Shown here piece after piece: positions 1 to 11,515 of a stretch of 64,000 nt of DNA. The stretch lies in contig OW388296.1 of the NCBI GenBank assembly GCA_936450465.1, positions 14,195,867-14,259,866 of the forward strand, written 5' to 3'. The position numbers and the translations under genes are program-made. A model generated the notes under the pieces. That model saw only the letters and a list, made by a program, of their open reading frames with translations. It was not told the origin of the DNA and made no database searches. Numbering within the stretch: the first letter of the stretch is position 1; the number at the start of each line of letters is the position of its first letter. Source of the stretch: Gibbula magus (taxonomy: Eukaryota; Mollusca; Gastropoda; Trochida; Trochidae).

Positions 1-520
1 TGGTGCTTTTTGATATTTTCAGATTTCTGATTTTTTTTTATTTGTTTTCGTTTCCATAGAAGCATGTTGAAGTTGGACTTTGTTCAGAGACAGGTTCGTT
101 TCCGGTGCACAGCTACAAAACCGTTCATCATATCTTCCTGAAACTTTGCATGTGTATTACCCACTAACTGAAGTGGTGCCTTTTAATATTTTCAGATTTC
201 TGAAAATTTTATTTTTGTTCGTTTCCATAGAAACTTGTTGAATTTGGACTTTGTTCAGAGACAGGTTCGTTTCCGGAGCACAGCTCCAAAACCGTTCATC
301 ATATCTTCCTGAAACTTTGCATGTGTATTACCCACTAACTGAAGTGGTGCCTTTTGATATTTTCAGATTTTTTTCTGAAAAAGTTATTTTTTTCTGTTTC
401 CATAGAAACATGAGAGGGATGTTGGTTGTTGTTGATTTTGACTGCTTCTGGAGCAGAAGTCTAAAACCCTTAACATACCTGAAACTCAGCATCTGTAATA
501 CCCACTATCTGAAGTATGGT
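1..520. repeat. Tandem repeat, ~172-bp unit, three copies, cut by the window start
   Basis: The same stretch recurs with spacings of about 173, 171 and 170 bp. The landmark TGGTGC...TTTTCAGATTT is seen near 1, 174 and 345, and ACTGAAGT precedes it near 167, 338 and 508. Copies 1 and 2 are nearly identical and copy 3 diverges after about 400. Each unit carries T-rich tracts and a GTTTCCATAGAA element. The array continues off the left edge. An open frame at 251-766 runs across the repeat and has no recognisable domain, so I read it as chance. Confidence 0.85.
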
Positions 521-784
521 AGTAGATACACAAGTATCTGTCAAAGATGTGTTTTACAAAGTATGTGGAACCGGTGGGATATGTCATCTTCTGATGACTC
601 TTGTTCAGGAATCTTTGCACTTGAACAGCCAATTTTCTCAAAATGTAGTTTCAAGTCATGTTTTCTTTGTGCACTGACACTGAACAAATTTTTCATTTTT
701 CATATGAAGGGATTGTACTTTATCCAGAGAATAAACTGTTTCAGTCTTCAACAAGAAACAATATAAACCATGATGAGATACAGG

Positions 785-960
785 CTTTATTTTTCCTATT
801 TTTCTCCATTACCAAAAGGTCTAGAGAGCTGAAATGTTCTGACCTGTTAGCCAAAGTGGATTATACATTGTAGGTTTGGCAACACCGTGACCCCAAATAT
901 GGATCACAGGGTCATAACCTGACTCCCTCGGAGGTCTGACCTGACCTCGACCTGCGGTCT
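785..960. repeat. Dispersed repeat unit related to the 13.3-kb array, plus a GACCT-rich stretch
   Basis: The stretch CTCCATTACCAAAAGGTCTAG, then AGCTGAAATGTT, then TGTAGGTTTGG and a GACCCCAAATATGG element occur in the same order as in the three units at 13291-13700. The end (910-960) is dense in GACCTGAC and GGTCTGACC words in both orientations and can fold back. The family looks like a common mollusc-type interspersed repeat, which is an inference. Confidence 0.6.
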
Positions 961-2275
961 CGGGAGTCAGGTCTCGAGTCCTTATATTTCACATAATGCC
1001 TCACCATGAGTAATTAAGTGCATAATGTGCTCTTCACCTCAGTCAGTATAGAGACTAAGGGAAGTAATCCAAAATGTTTAAGTTGAATACTAACAATTGA
1101 GGGTCCAACAAAAATGTTATGTAATATTTATTTTGTAAAAGAATCTTTTTGTTACATTGATCATATTTCATATAAGTAATTATCATTATTTTATTTGATT
1201 AATTAAAACTGATGAGCTAAAGATCCAATGGCTCTATTTTGTTTTAATAGTGACAACAGTTTTCTATGACATCAAATGTTTCTTATTATCAGTCTGTGTT
1301 TGTTTGTAAAGAGAGTTAAGCCTTCATAGTAAATAAAGTAGAAAACAAGATATGTCAAGACTGTATACAGTGATTGAGAGATTAATAATTTACTTTTCAA
1401 CATTTAAACAACAATTCTTTGACATTATTATGAACACCCTGCTCTGCGATGGTATATGTTTTCACATTACTCCTTCATAGCCCTGATTGCCTTTTGCATT
1501 ATTTGCAACATATTGCTGAGGGTTCAGTAATCTTTTCTTTATGTAGCATTATTTTGGCAGCCAATTGAATGTTATGATTAGAAATTTGATGTTATCTCGT
1601 CAGTCTCCTTATCTAGGCACTGCAAATATTTCTCAATATAAAGTCATTCTATTGAGTTCATAAGAATACAAGGCAAATGTGGTAAGAGAATCAGGAGATT
1701 GAAAGAGCCTTGAAGATGGAATTATCCTGATTGAGCAGGATGATCATGAAAAGCAATCTATTAAAATTTAATCAAGATAGTTCGTTTAATGAAGCAGTTT
1801 ATAGCAAATTCACAAAACAATAAGTGGTGAAAATATTTATAAAATTATATATACAAGGGACATTGCTTTTAGTGGTTACCTAGTCGGTATATCAAACTGT
1901 CTTAAGAAGTTGCTTGTTAGCTTTCCCCTTGGATGTTCTCATTGTCTGACATTGGTATGATTTTTTCATAAGGGATACATGTCAACCAACTTAAAATTGT
2001 ATTTTTTAAAAACATAATGATGTTAATATTTTGCAAAGTAAAAGTGATGTCTTGCCTTAAAGTTTAATGTCATAAATCTGTCATAGAGATGAAACATGAA
2101 TAAACAAATTGACACAAATACAATGTTGTGTTCTTTAAGCTCGTCAGATTAGTTTAGTTCTAATTGGAAAGATTAACTGATGACATGATCATCATCCTCA
2201 TTTCAGTATGTAGGTCGTCTACTTTCCAATCACAAGGAGACTTTTCTTCGGAATATGCTCTTTTCTGACGGATAC
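961..2275. other. Intergenic, no gene seen
   Basis: AT-rich sequence with stops in all frames. I found no recognisable coding motif, RNA gene or ordered repeat. Confidence 0.6.
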
Positions 2276-5200
2276 TAAGAAACGGGTGCCAGCGATGTTT
2301 GAACTAATCGATTTTTTAACAAAGTCTTATATAAACCTATGTATTCTGAAACGGGTACCAGCTACAGAAATGTCCAATATCGAATAAGTAACTCACTTCA
2401 CACTCTCAGCAACGGATTCAGATTGACCTATGACGAACCCACAGCGCTAGTTCAAGGCCGTAACTAAAACTTTGTTATAGCTAAAATATACCCTTGAGAC
2501 GGAGCTAACATGTGCTGGTACTTATATAAACCTATGTATTCTGAAACGGGTACCAGCTACAGAAATGTCCAATATCGAATAAGTAACTCACTTCACACTC
2601 TCAGCAACGGATTCGGATTGACCTATGACGAGCCCACAGCGCTGGTTCAAGCCCGTAACTAAAACTTTGTTATAGCTCAAATATACCCTTGAGACGAAGC
2701 TAACATGTGCTGATACTTATATTAACCTATGTATTCTGAAACGGGTACCAGCTACAGAAATGTCAAATATCGAATAAGTAACTCACTTCACACTCTCAGC
2801 AACGGATTCAGATTGACTATGTCGAGCCCACAGCGCTGGTTCAAGGCCGTAACTAAAACTTTGTTATAGCTAAAATGTACCCTTGAGACGGAGCTAACAT
2901 ATGCTGATACTTATATAAATCTATGTATTCTGAAACGGGTACCAGCTACAGAAATGTCCAATATCGAATAAGTAACTCACTTCACACTCTCAGCAACGGA
3001 TTCAGATTGACCTATGACGAGCCCACAGCGCTAGTTCAAGGCCGTAACTAAAACTTTGTTATAGCTAAAATATACCCTTGAGACGGAGCGAACATGTGCT
3101 GGTACTTATATAAACCTATGTATTCTGAAACGGGTACCAGCTACAGAAATGTCCAATATCGAATAAGTAACTCACTTCACACTCTCAGCAACGGATTCAG
3201 ATTGACTATGTCGAGCCCACAGCGCTAGTTCAAGGCCGTAACTAAAACTTTGTTATAGCCTCAAATGTACCCTTGAGACGGAGCTAACATGTGCTGATAC
3301 TTATATAAACCTATGTATTCTGAAACGGGTACCAGCTACAGAAATGTCAAAATATCGAATAAGTAACTCACTTCACACTCTCAGCATCGGATTCAGATTG
3401 ACTATGTCGAGCCCACAGCGCTAGTTCAAGGCCGTAACTAAAACTTTGTTATAGCCTCAAATGTACCCTTGAGACGGAGCGAACATGTGCTTATTCTTAT
3501 ATAAACCTATGTATTCTGAAACGGGTACCAGCTACAGAAATGTCAAATATCGAATAAGTAACTCACTTCACACTCTCAGCAACGGATTCAGATTGACTAT
3601 GTCGAGCCCACAGCGCTGGTTCAAGGCCGTAACTAAAACTTTGTTATAGCTAAAATATACCCTTGAGACGGAGCGAACATGTGCTGGTACTTATATAAAC
3701 CTATGTATTCTGAAACGGGTACCAGCTACAGAAATGTCCAATATCGAATAAGTAACTCACTTCACACTCTCAGCAACGGATTCAGATTGACTATGTCGAG
3801 CCCACAGCGCTAGTTCAAGGCCGTAACTAAAACTTTGTTATAGCCTCAAATGTACCCTTGAGACGGAGCGAACATGTGCTGATACTTATATAAACCTATG
3901 TATTCTGAAACGGGTACCAGCTACAGAAATGTCCAATATCGAATAAGTAACTCACTTCACACTCTCAGCATCGGATTCAGATTGACTATGTCGAGCCCAG
4001 AGCGCTAGTTGAAGGCCGTAACTAAAACTTTGTTATAGCCTCAAATGTACCCTTGAGACGGAGCGAACATGTGCTTATTCTTATATAAACCTATGTATTC
4101 TGAAACGGGTACCAGCTACAGAAATGTCCAATATCGAATAAGCAACTTACTTCACACTTTCAGCAACGGATTCAGATTGACTATGTCGAGCCCACAGCGC
4201 TGGTTCAAGGCCGTAACTAAAACTTTGTTATAGCTAAAATGTATCCTTGAGACGAAGCTAACATGTGCTGATTCTTATATAAACTTATGTATTGTGAAAC
4301 GGGTGCCAGCGACAGAAATGTCCAATATCGAATAAGTAACACACTTCACACTCTCAGCAACGGATTCAGATTGACTATGTCGCGCCCACAGCGCTGGTTC
4401 AAGGCCGTAACTAAAACTTTGTTATACCTAAAATGTACCCTTGAGACGGAGCTAACATATGCTGATACTTATATAAACCTATGTATTCTGAAACGGGTAC
4501 CAGCTACAGAAATGTCCAATATCGAATAAGTAACTCAGTTCCCACTCTCAGCAACGGATTCAGATTGACTATGTCGCGCCCACAGCGCTGGTTCAAGGCC
4601 GTTACTAAAACTTCATTGTAGCTAAAATGTACCCTTGAGACGGAGCTAACATGTGCTGATTCTTATATAAACCTATGTATTCTGAAACGGGTACCAGCTA
4701 CAGAAATGTCCAATATCGAATAAGTAACTCACTTCACACTCTCAGCAACGGATTCGGATTGACCTATGACGAGCCCACAGCGCTGGTTCAAGGCCGTAAC
4801 TAAAACTTTGTTATAGCTAAAATATACCCTTGAGACGGAGCTAACATGTGCTTATTCTTATATAAACCTATGTATTGTGAAACGGGTGCCAGCTACAGAA
4901 ATGTCCAATATCGAATAAGTAACTCAGTTCCCACTCTCAGCAACGGATTCAGATTGACTATGTCGCGCCCACAGCGCTGGTTCAAGGCCGTTACTAAAAC
5001 TTCATTGTAGCTAAAATGTACCCTTGAGACGGAGCTAACATGTGCTGATTCTTATATAAACCTATGTATTCTGAAACGGGTACCAGCTACAGAAATGTCC
5101 AATATCGAATAAGTAACTCACTTCACACTCTCAGCAACGGATTCGGATTGACCTATGACGAGCCCACAGCGCTGGTTCAAGCCCGTAACTAAAACTTTGT

Positions 5201-8200
5201 TATAGCTCAAATATACCCTTGAGACGAAGCTAACATGTGCTGATACTTATATAAACCTATGTATTCTGAAACGGGTACCAGCTACAGAAATGTCCAATAT
5301 CGAATAAGTAACTCACTTCACACTCTCAGCAACGGATTCAGATTGACTATGTCGAGCCCACAGCGCTGGTTCAAGGCCGTAACTAAAACTTTGTTATAGC
5401 TAAAATGTACCCTTGAGACGGAGCTAACATATGCTGATACTTATATAAATCTATGTATTCTGAAACGGGTACCAGCTACAGAAATGTCCAATATCGAATA
5501 AGTAACTCACTTCACACTCTCAGCAACGGATTCAGATTGACCTATGACGAGCCCACAGCGCTAGTTCAAGGCCGTAACTAAAACTTTGTTATAGCTAAAA
5601 TATACCCTTGAGACGGAGCGAACATGTGCTGGTACTTATATAAACCTATGTATTCTGAAACGGGTACCAGCTACAGAAATGTCCAATATCGAATAAGTAA
5701 CTCACTTCACACTCTCAGCAACGGATTCAGATTGACTATGTCGAGCCCACAGCGCTAGTTCAAGGCCGTAACTAAAACTTTGTTATAGCCTCAAATGTAC
5801 CCTTGAGACGGAGCTAACATGTGCTGATACTTATATAAACCTATGTATTCTGAAACGGGTACCAGCTACAGAAATGTCCAATATCGAATAAGTAACTCAC
5901 TTCACACTCTCAGCATCGGATTCAGATTGACTATGTCGAGCCCACAGCGCTAGTTCAAGGCCGTAACTAAAACTTTGTTATAGCCTCAAATGTACCCTTG
6001 AGACGGAGCGAACATGTGCTGATACTTATATAAACCTATGTATTCTGAAACGGGTACCAGCTACAGAAATGTCCAATATCTAATAAGAAACTTACTTCAC
6101 ACTTTCAGCAACGGATTCAGATTGACTATGTCGAGCCCACAGCGCTGGTTCAAGGCCGTAACTAAAACTTTGTTATAGCTAAAATGTATCCTTGAGACGA
6201 AGCTAACACGTGCTGATTCTTATAGAAACTTATGTATTGTGAAACGGGTGCCAGCGACAGAAATGTCCAATATCGAATAAGTAACTCACTTCCCACTCTC
6301 AGCAACGGATTCAGATTGACTATGTCGCGCCCACAGCGCTGGTTCAAGGTCGTTACTAAAACTTCATTGTAGCTAAAATGTACCCTTGAGACGGAGCTAA
6401 CATGTGCTGATTCTTATATAAACCTATGTATTCTGAAACGGGTACCAGCTACAGAAATGTCCAATATCGAATAAGTAACTCACTTCACACTCTCAGCAAC
6501 GGATTCAGATTGACCTATGACGAGCCCACAGCGCTAGTTCAAGGCCGTAACTAAAACTTTGTTATAGCTAAAATATACCCTTGAGACGGAGCGAACATGT
6601 GCTGGTACTTATATAAACCTATGTATTCTGAAACGGGTACCAGCTACAGAAATGTCCAATATCGAATAAGTAACTCACTTCACACTCTCAGCAACGGATT
6701 CAGATTGACTATGTCGAGCCCACAGCGCTAGTTCAAGGCCGTAACTAAAACTTTGTTATAGCCTCAAATGTACCCTTGAGACGGAGCGAACATGTGCTGA
6801 TACTTATATAAACCTATGTATTCTGAAACGGGTACCAGCTACAGAAATGTCCAATATCGAATAAGAAACTTACTTCACACTTTCAGCAACGGATTCAGAT
6901 TGACTATGTCGAGCCCACAGCGCTGGTTCAAGGCCGTAACTAAAACTTTGTTATAGCTAAAATGTATCCTTGAGACGAAGCTAACACGTGCTAATTCTTA
7001 TATAAACTTATGTATTGTGAAACGGGTGCCAGCGACAGAAATGTCCAATATCGAATAAGTAACTCACTTCCCACTCTCAGCAACGGATTCAGATTGACTA
7101 TGTCGCGCCCACAGCGCTGGTTCAAGGCCGTTACTAAAACTTCATTGTAGCTAAAATGTACCCTTGAGATGGAGCTAACATGTGCTGATTCTTATATAAA
7201 CCTATGTATTCTGAAACGGGTACCAGCTACAGAAATGTCCAATATCGAATAAGTAACTCACTTCACACTCTCAGCAACGGATTCAGATTGACCTATGACG
7301 AGCCCACAGCGCTAGTTCAAGGCCGTAACTAAAACTTTGTTATAGCTAAAATATACCCTTGAGACGGAGCTAACATGTGCTGATACTTATATAAACCTAT
7401 GTATTCTGAAACGGGTACCAGCTACAGAAATGTCCAATATCGAATAAGTAACTCAGTTCCCACTCTCAGCAACGGATTCAGATTGACTATGTCGCGCCCA
7501 CAGCGCTGGTTCAAGGCCGTTACTAAAACTTCATTGTAGCTAAAATGTACCCTTGAGACGGAGCTAACATGTGCTGATTCTTATATAAACCTATGTATTC
7601 TGAAACGGGTACCAGCTACAGAAATGTCCAATATCGAATAAGTAACTCACTTCACACTCTCAGCAACGGATTCGGATTGACCTATGACGAGCCCACAGCG
7701 CTGGTTCAAGGCCGTAACTAAAACTTTGTTATAGCTAACATGTACCCTTGAGACGAAGCTAACATGTGCTTATTCTTATATAAACCTATGTATTCTGAAA
7801 CGGGTACCAGCTACAGAAATGTCCAATATCGAATAAGTAACTCACTTCACACTCTCAGCAACGGATTCGGATTGACCTATGACGAGCCCACAGCGCTGGT
7901 TCAAGGCCGTAACTAAAACTTGGTTATAGCTAACATGTATTCTTGAGACGAAGCTAACATGTGCTTATTCTTATATAAACCTATGTATTGTGAAACGGGT
8001 GCCAGCGACAGAAATGTCCAATATCGAATAAGTAACTCACTTCACACTCTCAGCAACGGATTCAGATTGACTATGTCGAGCCCACAGCGCTGGTTCAAAT
8101 CCGTAACTAAAACTTTGTTATAGCTAAAATATACCCTTGAGACGGAGCTAACATGTGCTGATACTTATATAAACCTATGTATTCTGAAACGGGTACCAGC

Positions 8201-8885
8201 TACAGAAATGTCCAATATCGAATAAGTAACTAACTTCACACTCTCAGCAACGGATTCAGATTGACCTATGACGAGCCCACAGCGCTAGTTCAAGGCCGTA
8301 ACTAAAACTTTGTTATAGCTAAAATGTACCCTTGAGACGGAGCTATCATGTGCTTATTCTTATATAAACCTATGTATTGTGAAACGGGTGCCAGCGACAG
8401 AAATGTCCAATATCGAATAAGTAACTCACTTCACACTCTCAGCAACGGATTCAGATTGACTATGTCGAGCCCACAGCGCTGGTTCAAGGCCGTAACTAAA
8501 ACTTTATTGTAGCTAAAATGTACCCTTGAGACGAAGCTAACATGTGCTGATTCTTATATTAACCTATGTATTGTGAAACGGGTGCCAGCGACAGAATTGT
8601 CCAATATCGAATAAGTAACTCACTTCACACTCTCAGCAACGGATTCAGATTGACCTATGACGAGCCCACAGCACAGGTTCAAGGCCGTAACTTAAACTTT
8701 ATTACAACTCAAATGTACCCTTGAGACGGAGCTAACATGTGCTGATACTTATATAAACCTATGTATTCCGAAACGGGTGCCAGCGACAGAAATGTCAATT
8801 ATCGAATAAGTAACTCACTTCACACTCTCAGGAACGGATTCAGATGGACCTTTATTGCGATGTTCGCGGAGCACGTCGTTTATAA
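2276..8885. repeat. Satellite DNA array, ~195-bp monomer, about 34 copies
   Basis: The landmark CCTATGTATT recurs at 2336, 2531, 2726, 2920, 3115, 3310, 3506 and so on to 8761, spaced 194-196 bp. That gives roughly 34 head-to-tail monomers. Each monomer holds, in order, TTATATAAAC, GAAACGGGT(A/G)CCAGC, GAATAAGTAACTCACTTCACA, a CCCACAGCGCT core and CCCTTGAGACG. Variants segregate in blocks: GTCGAGCCC, GTCGCGCCC and CTATGACGAGCCC; TTTGTTATAG versus TTCATTGTAG; GGTACCAGCTAC versus GGTGCCAGCGAC. The first copy is partial (2276-2300 resembles the monomer before diverging), and the last decays near 8840-8885. Short ORFs inside it, such as 4287-4529, are by-products of the repeat. Confidence 0.97.
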
Positions 8886-9200
8886 ACTATTGTTACAGCT
8901 CACATGAACTTTTGAGATAAACTAAATATTTGTTTATTGTATTCAAATCGCTATGTGCTGACATGGAAGCTATCTTTGATTTGATTTGGACAGCAACAGA
9001 TTGAAGCGACGCCATGTTGAATCAACTGCGTGCTATTTATAGCTCGTGGAGCGCTCGGTTCAGCTATGCACAACGCTGTGGGCTTTCTGTGTTAAGTTTT
9101 AAACTACCGGCACACAAGAGAAGAACGTTATTGTTGTTTGCATTCTTAAATAGTTAATAATAAACTACGGACAAGTGTGAATTGCAAAACAATTGAATAA
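8886..9200. other. Satellite flank, no gene seen
   Basis: Non-repetitive transition between the satellite and the 46-bp minisatellite. It contains a GC-richer patch (about 9000-9120) with a CACAACGCTGTGGGCTTTC word; the words GGCGTTGTGGGCTTTC recur in the SINE at about 9654, so this may be a decayed related fragment. Confidence 0.4.
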
Positions 9201-9415
9201 GGAATAAGTAACTGTTCGCCAACTTCACATTTTGAATAGGGAATAAGGAATAAGTAACCGTTTGCTAACTTCACATTTTGAATAGAGAATAAGGAATAAG
9301 TAACTGTTTGCTAACTTCACATTTTGAATAGGGAATAAGGAATAAGTAACTGTTTGCTAACTTCACATTTTGAATAAGTAATAAGGAATAAGGAACTGTA
9401 TGCTTACTTCACAGA
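9201..9415. repeat. Minisatellite, 46-bp unit, about 4.6 copies
   Basis: GGAATAAG(T/G)AAC recurs at exactly 9201, 9247, 9293, 9339 and 9385. Each unit reads GGAATAAGTAACTGTTTGC followed by TAACTTCACATTTTGAATA with few substitutions. The words GAATAAGTAAC and ACTTCACA also sit together in every monomer of the 195-bp satellite just upstream. Confidence 0.93.
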
Positions 9416-9435
9416 CCCGACATTCCGTTGATGTA

Positions 9436-9775
9436 GGGGGCGGGATAGCGCAGTGGTTAGCGCCTTCGGCTTCGGATCAAGAGGCCCGGGCTTCGAATCC
9501 CGCCAGGGGCACGTCAACTTTGTCTGCAGTAGAGAACTGTTCTACACACAGTAAGGTTTGGGTGCAATGCTGCACTGAATTTTAGCGTAGTACCACCCAT
9601 GGTTCGCTAGTTCCAGCCGATGCTCGCAGGTTTCACCGCAATGCATAGCCACATGGCGTTGTGGGCTTTCTCCCTGCCATAATACAAGCAGCCGCGATAT
9701 GAGTGAAATACTCTTGAAAGCGGCGTTAAACCCGAACTCATCTCACCTAACCTCTGTTGATGTAATGAAACAGAG
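9436..9775 (+). mobile_element. tRNA-derived SINE
   Basis: The head at about 9438-9510 looks like a tRNA gene. It has an A-box-like TAGCGCAGTGGTTAGCGCC at 9446-9464 and a B-box-like GCTTCGAATCC at 9490-9500 with CGGG/CCCG T-stem pairing. The acceptor stem does not close into a proper cloverleaf (GGCGGGA can only pair with TCCCGCC of the T arm), so this is a SINE head rather than a functional tRNA. A ~260-bp body follows, ending GAAAGCGGCGTTAAACCCGAAC, a tail style I associate with mollusc SINEs (from memory). Pol III transcription from the internal boxes is the expected mode of expression. Confidence 0.8.
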
Positions 9776-9899
9776 TTTTATTCCAACATGGAGCCACATA
9801 TCCATTATACCTACGCTGGAGAACAGATGATGTTTAATATATTTACAAATATGTACAAAACGTCATATATGTGACACATATGACATTGAACCATCGTCA

Positions 9900-10620
9900 G
9901 GATTTGTACGTCATCGTAAATTACAACTCCCAAATTAATTCAAAAATATAAACGACGCTGTGACACCAGTCGGGGTCTTATCAATAGAATGTTTTATGTT
10001 GATCACTCTTACACCTTTTTACTGATTACGTCAATAGCCTCAGGTTCCTGGTAAAATGCTATGAGGATCTCATCTAGTGAATAAATACAGTTATCTGATA
10101 TTTAGTTCCTGACCTAAACTATAAAAGAATGCAGCATGAACCAAGATTTTCAATACTCGCTTCTTTTGGTAGTTGGATAGCTTGTCATATTCTCTTTCTC
10201 ATTGAAAACACTATGTTTAATTCAATTAAATCAGAACTAACTTCTTATCAGGTTTCGGTATCCTAATGGCAGACAGACATAATACGTGTGAATTGTGGGA
10301 ATTAAACTGGTCTGTTGGCGGATGCCCCTAGGAAGTCCAGCAGAGAATGTCGAGTGTTCATTAGTACTTACCTGCAAGTCACAGTTTAATCATTAACCTG
10401 ATTACAATGATGACCCCAAGCAATGCTTCAAATGAATCACCAAGTGAGTCAAGACAAACTACCTCCAATCTAATATTTCTGTTATACCCATGTACATGTA
10501 GGTAATAATCAATGAAATACATTATCGTGCTATCTGTAGCTCATGCATGATACCATTCAGCCTCATCTACTTATTGACAAAATGAATTCTAATATCCCAT
10601 TCCTGGTTAATAGACAACAA
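9900..10620. repeat. Mosaic cassette, end segment (copy 1)
   Basis: Collinear with 21890-22300: (A/G)AATGCA(G/C)(C/T)ATGAA(C/T)CAAGAT, then AATGGCAGACAGACAT, then CTGTTGGC(C/G)GAT(G)CCCCTAGGA, then CCCCAAGCA(A/T)TGCT. It appears to be the right end of a cassette whose other copies lie further along the window. No coding content is recognised. Confidence 0.6.
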
Positions 10621-10669
10621 TTTGACGGGTTAACCAAGTGGAATCGTAAATTTTAAAACTTAAAACATT

Positions 10670-11515
10670 TTAAACTTGTACGCCCCAGGGTTGCGTGATT
10701 TCTTCAATTTTGTTTATATTGTATACCAATGACTGCAAAACAAAAGAATGTCTGACAATAATTTTGCCGACGATGTTGCATTGGTTGGCCTGATTAGAGA
10801 ATCCGAACTGAGTTACAGAACAGAAATTTCAAAATTTGTAGAATGGTGGAAATTAAACCTGTTATTTCTTAATATGCAAAACACCAATGAAACGGGCATA
10901 GATTTAAGAAAAACTAGGCCTACAATAAATCCTGTGATTATTGTTGAAAATGGAATAGAAGGAGAAACGGAATATAAATATCTGGGTACTGTCTTAGATT
11001 CTTAACTTTCTCGGAATGAAAACACTGACAAAATATGAAAAAACATTTTGAAATAGAAAAAAAAGTGTGATAACGTTTAATTGTTTTGAGTTGGTACGGA
11101 AACCTATCTATTCAAAATAAAAATAAACTCTCTGAACATTTTTAATACCGCTTAAAATATTCGACTTCCTTTTGAAAGTATCGGCAGATTTTATGAACAG
11201 CAACTTTCAAAAAGCACATACAATTTTTAATGACTCAACTCACATATTTTTTCCGGAATATTCTTCACTGTCCTCTGGACGCAGACTGCGTATGCCGTGT
11301 AGTATAATAAACAGGTTACATCAATCATTTGTTCTAAATAGCATATATACCTTTAATGAAAACGTTTAGAATTGTTTTGATGATACATTTATACAAGTGT
11401 ATATAATGTTTATATTGTTGATATGGTTGCGTTATATTTATTTTACACTTGAGAACTGTATTAGATGTAATGTAAATTTCCCTCGGGATAATAACGAGTT
11501 ATCTTATCGTATCTT
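10670..11515 (+). pseudogene. 5'-truncated non-LTR retrotransposon (CR1/L2/Rex1-like), RT 3' half and 3' tail
   Basis: Reverse-transcriptase remnants lie in order on the + strand. At 10680-10736 one frame gives TPQGCVISSILFILYTNDC, the RT block before the catalytic motif. The frame then shifts and 10748-11005 gives FADDVALVG, the catalytic DD box, ending YKYLGTVLDS, as in the palm/thumb of CR1/L2/Rex1-type elements. After another shift, 11172-11369 ends in the family's C-terminal pattern SSGRRLRMPCSIINR. A CCCTCGGGATAATAACGAG tail followed by TATCTTATCGTATCTTAT closes the copy, typical of a LINE 3' end. It is 5'-truncated and frame-broken, hence dead. The clade name is inferred from motif style. 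Confidence 0.8.

Noticed and set aside
2276..8885. Hammerhead ribozyme in the satellite monomer
   Set aside because: GAAAC is present, but the CTGANGA core is not; the nearest match (ATGACGA) lacks the conserved C and lies in the wrong order relative to GAAAC.
2276..9415. CRISPR array
   Set aside because: The repeats are continuous tandem units without unique spacers, and the genome is clearly eukaryotic.
9438..9510. Functional tRNA gene
   Set aside because: A and B boxes are good, but the acceptor stem does not pair properly and a SINE body follows directly.
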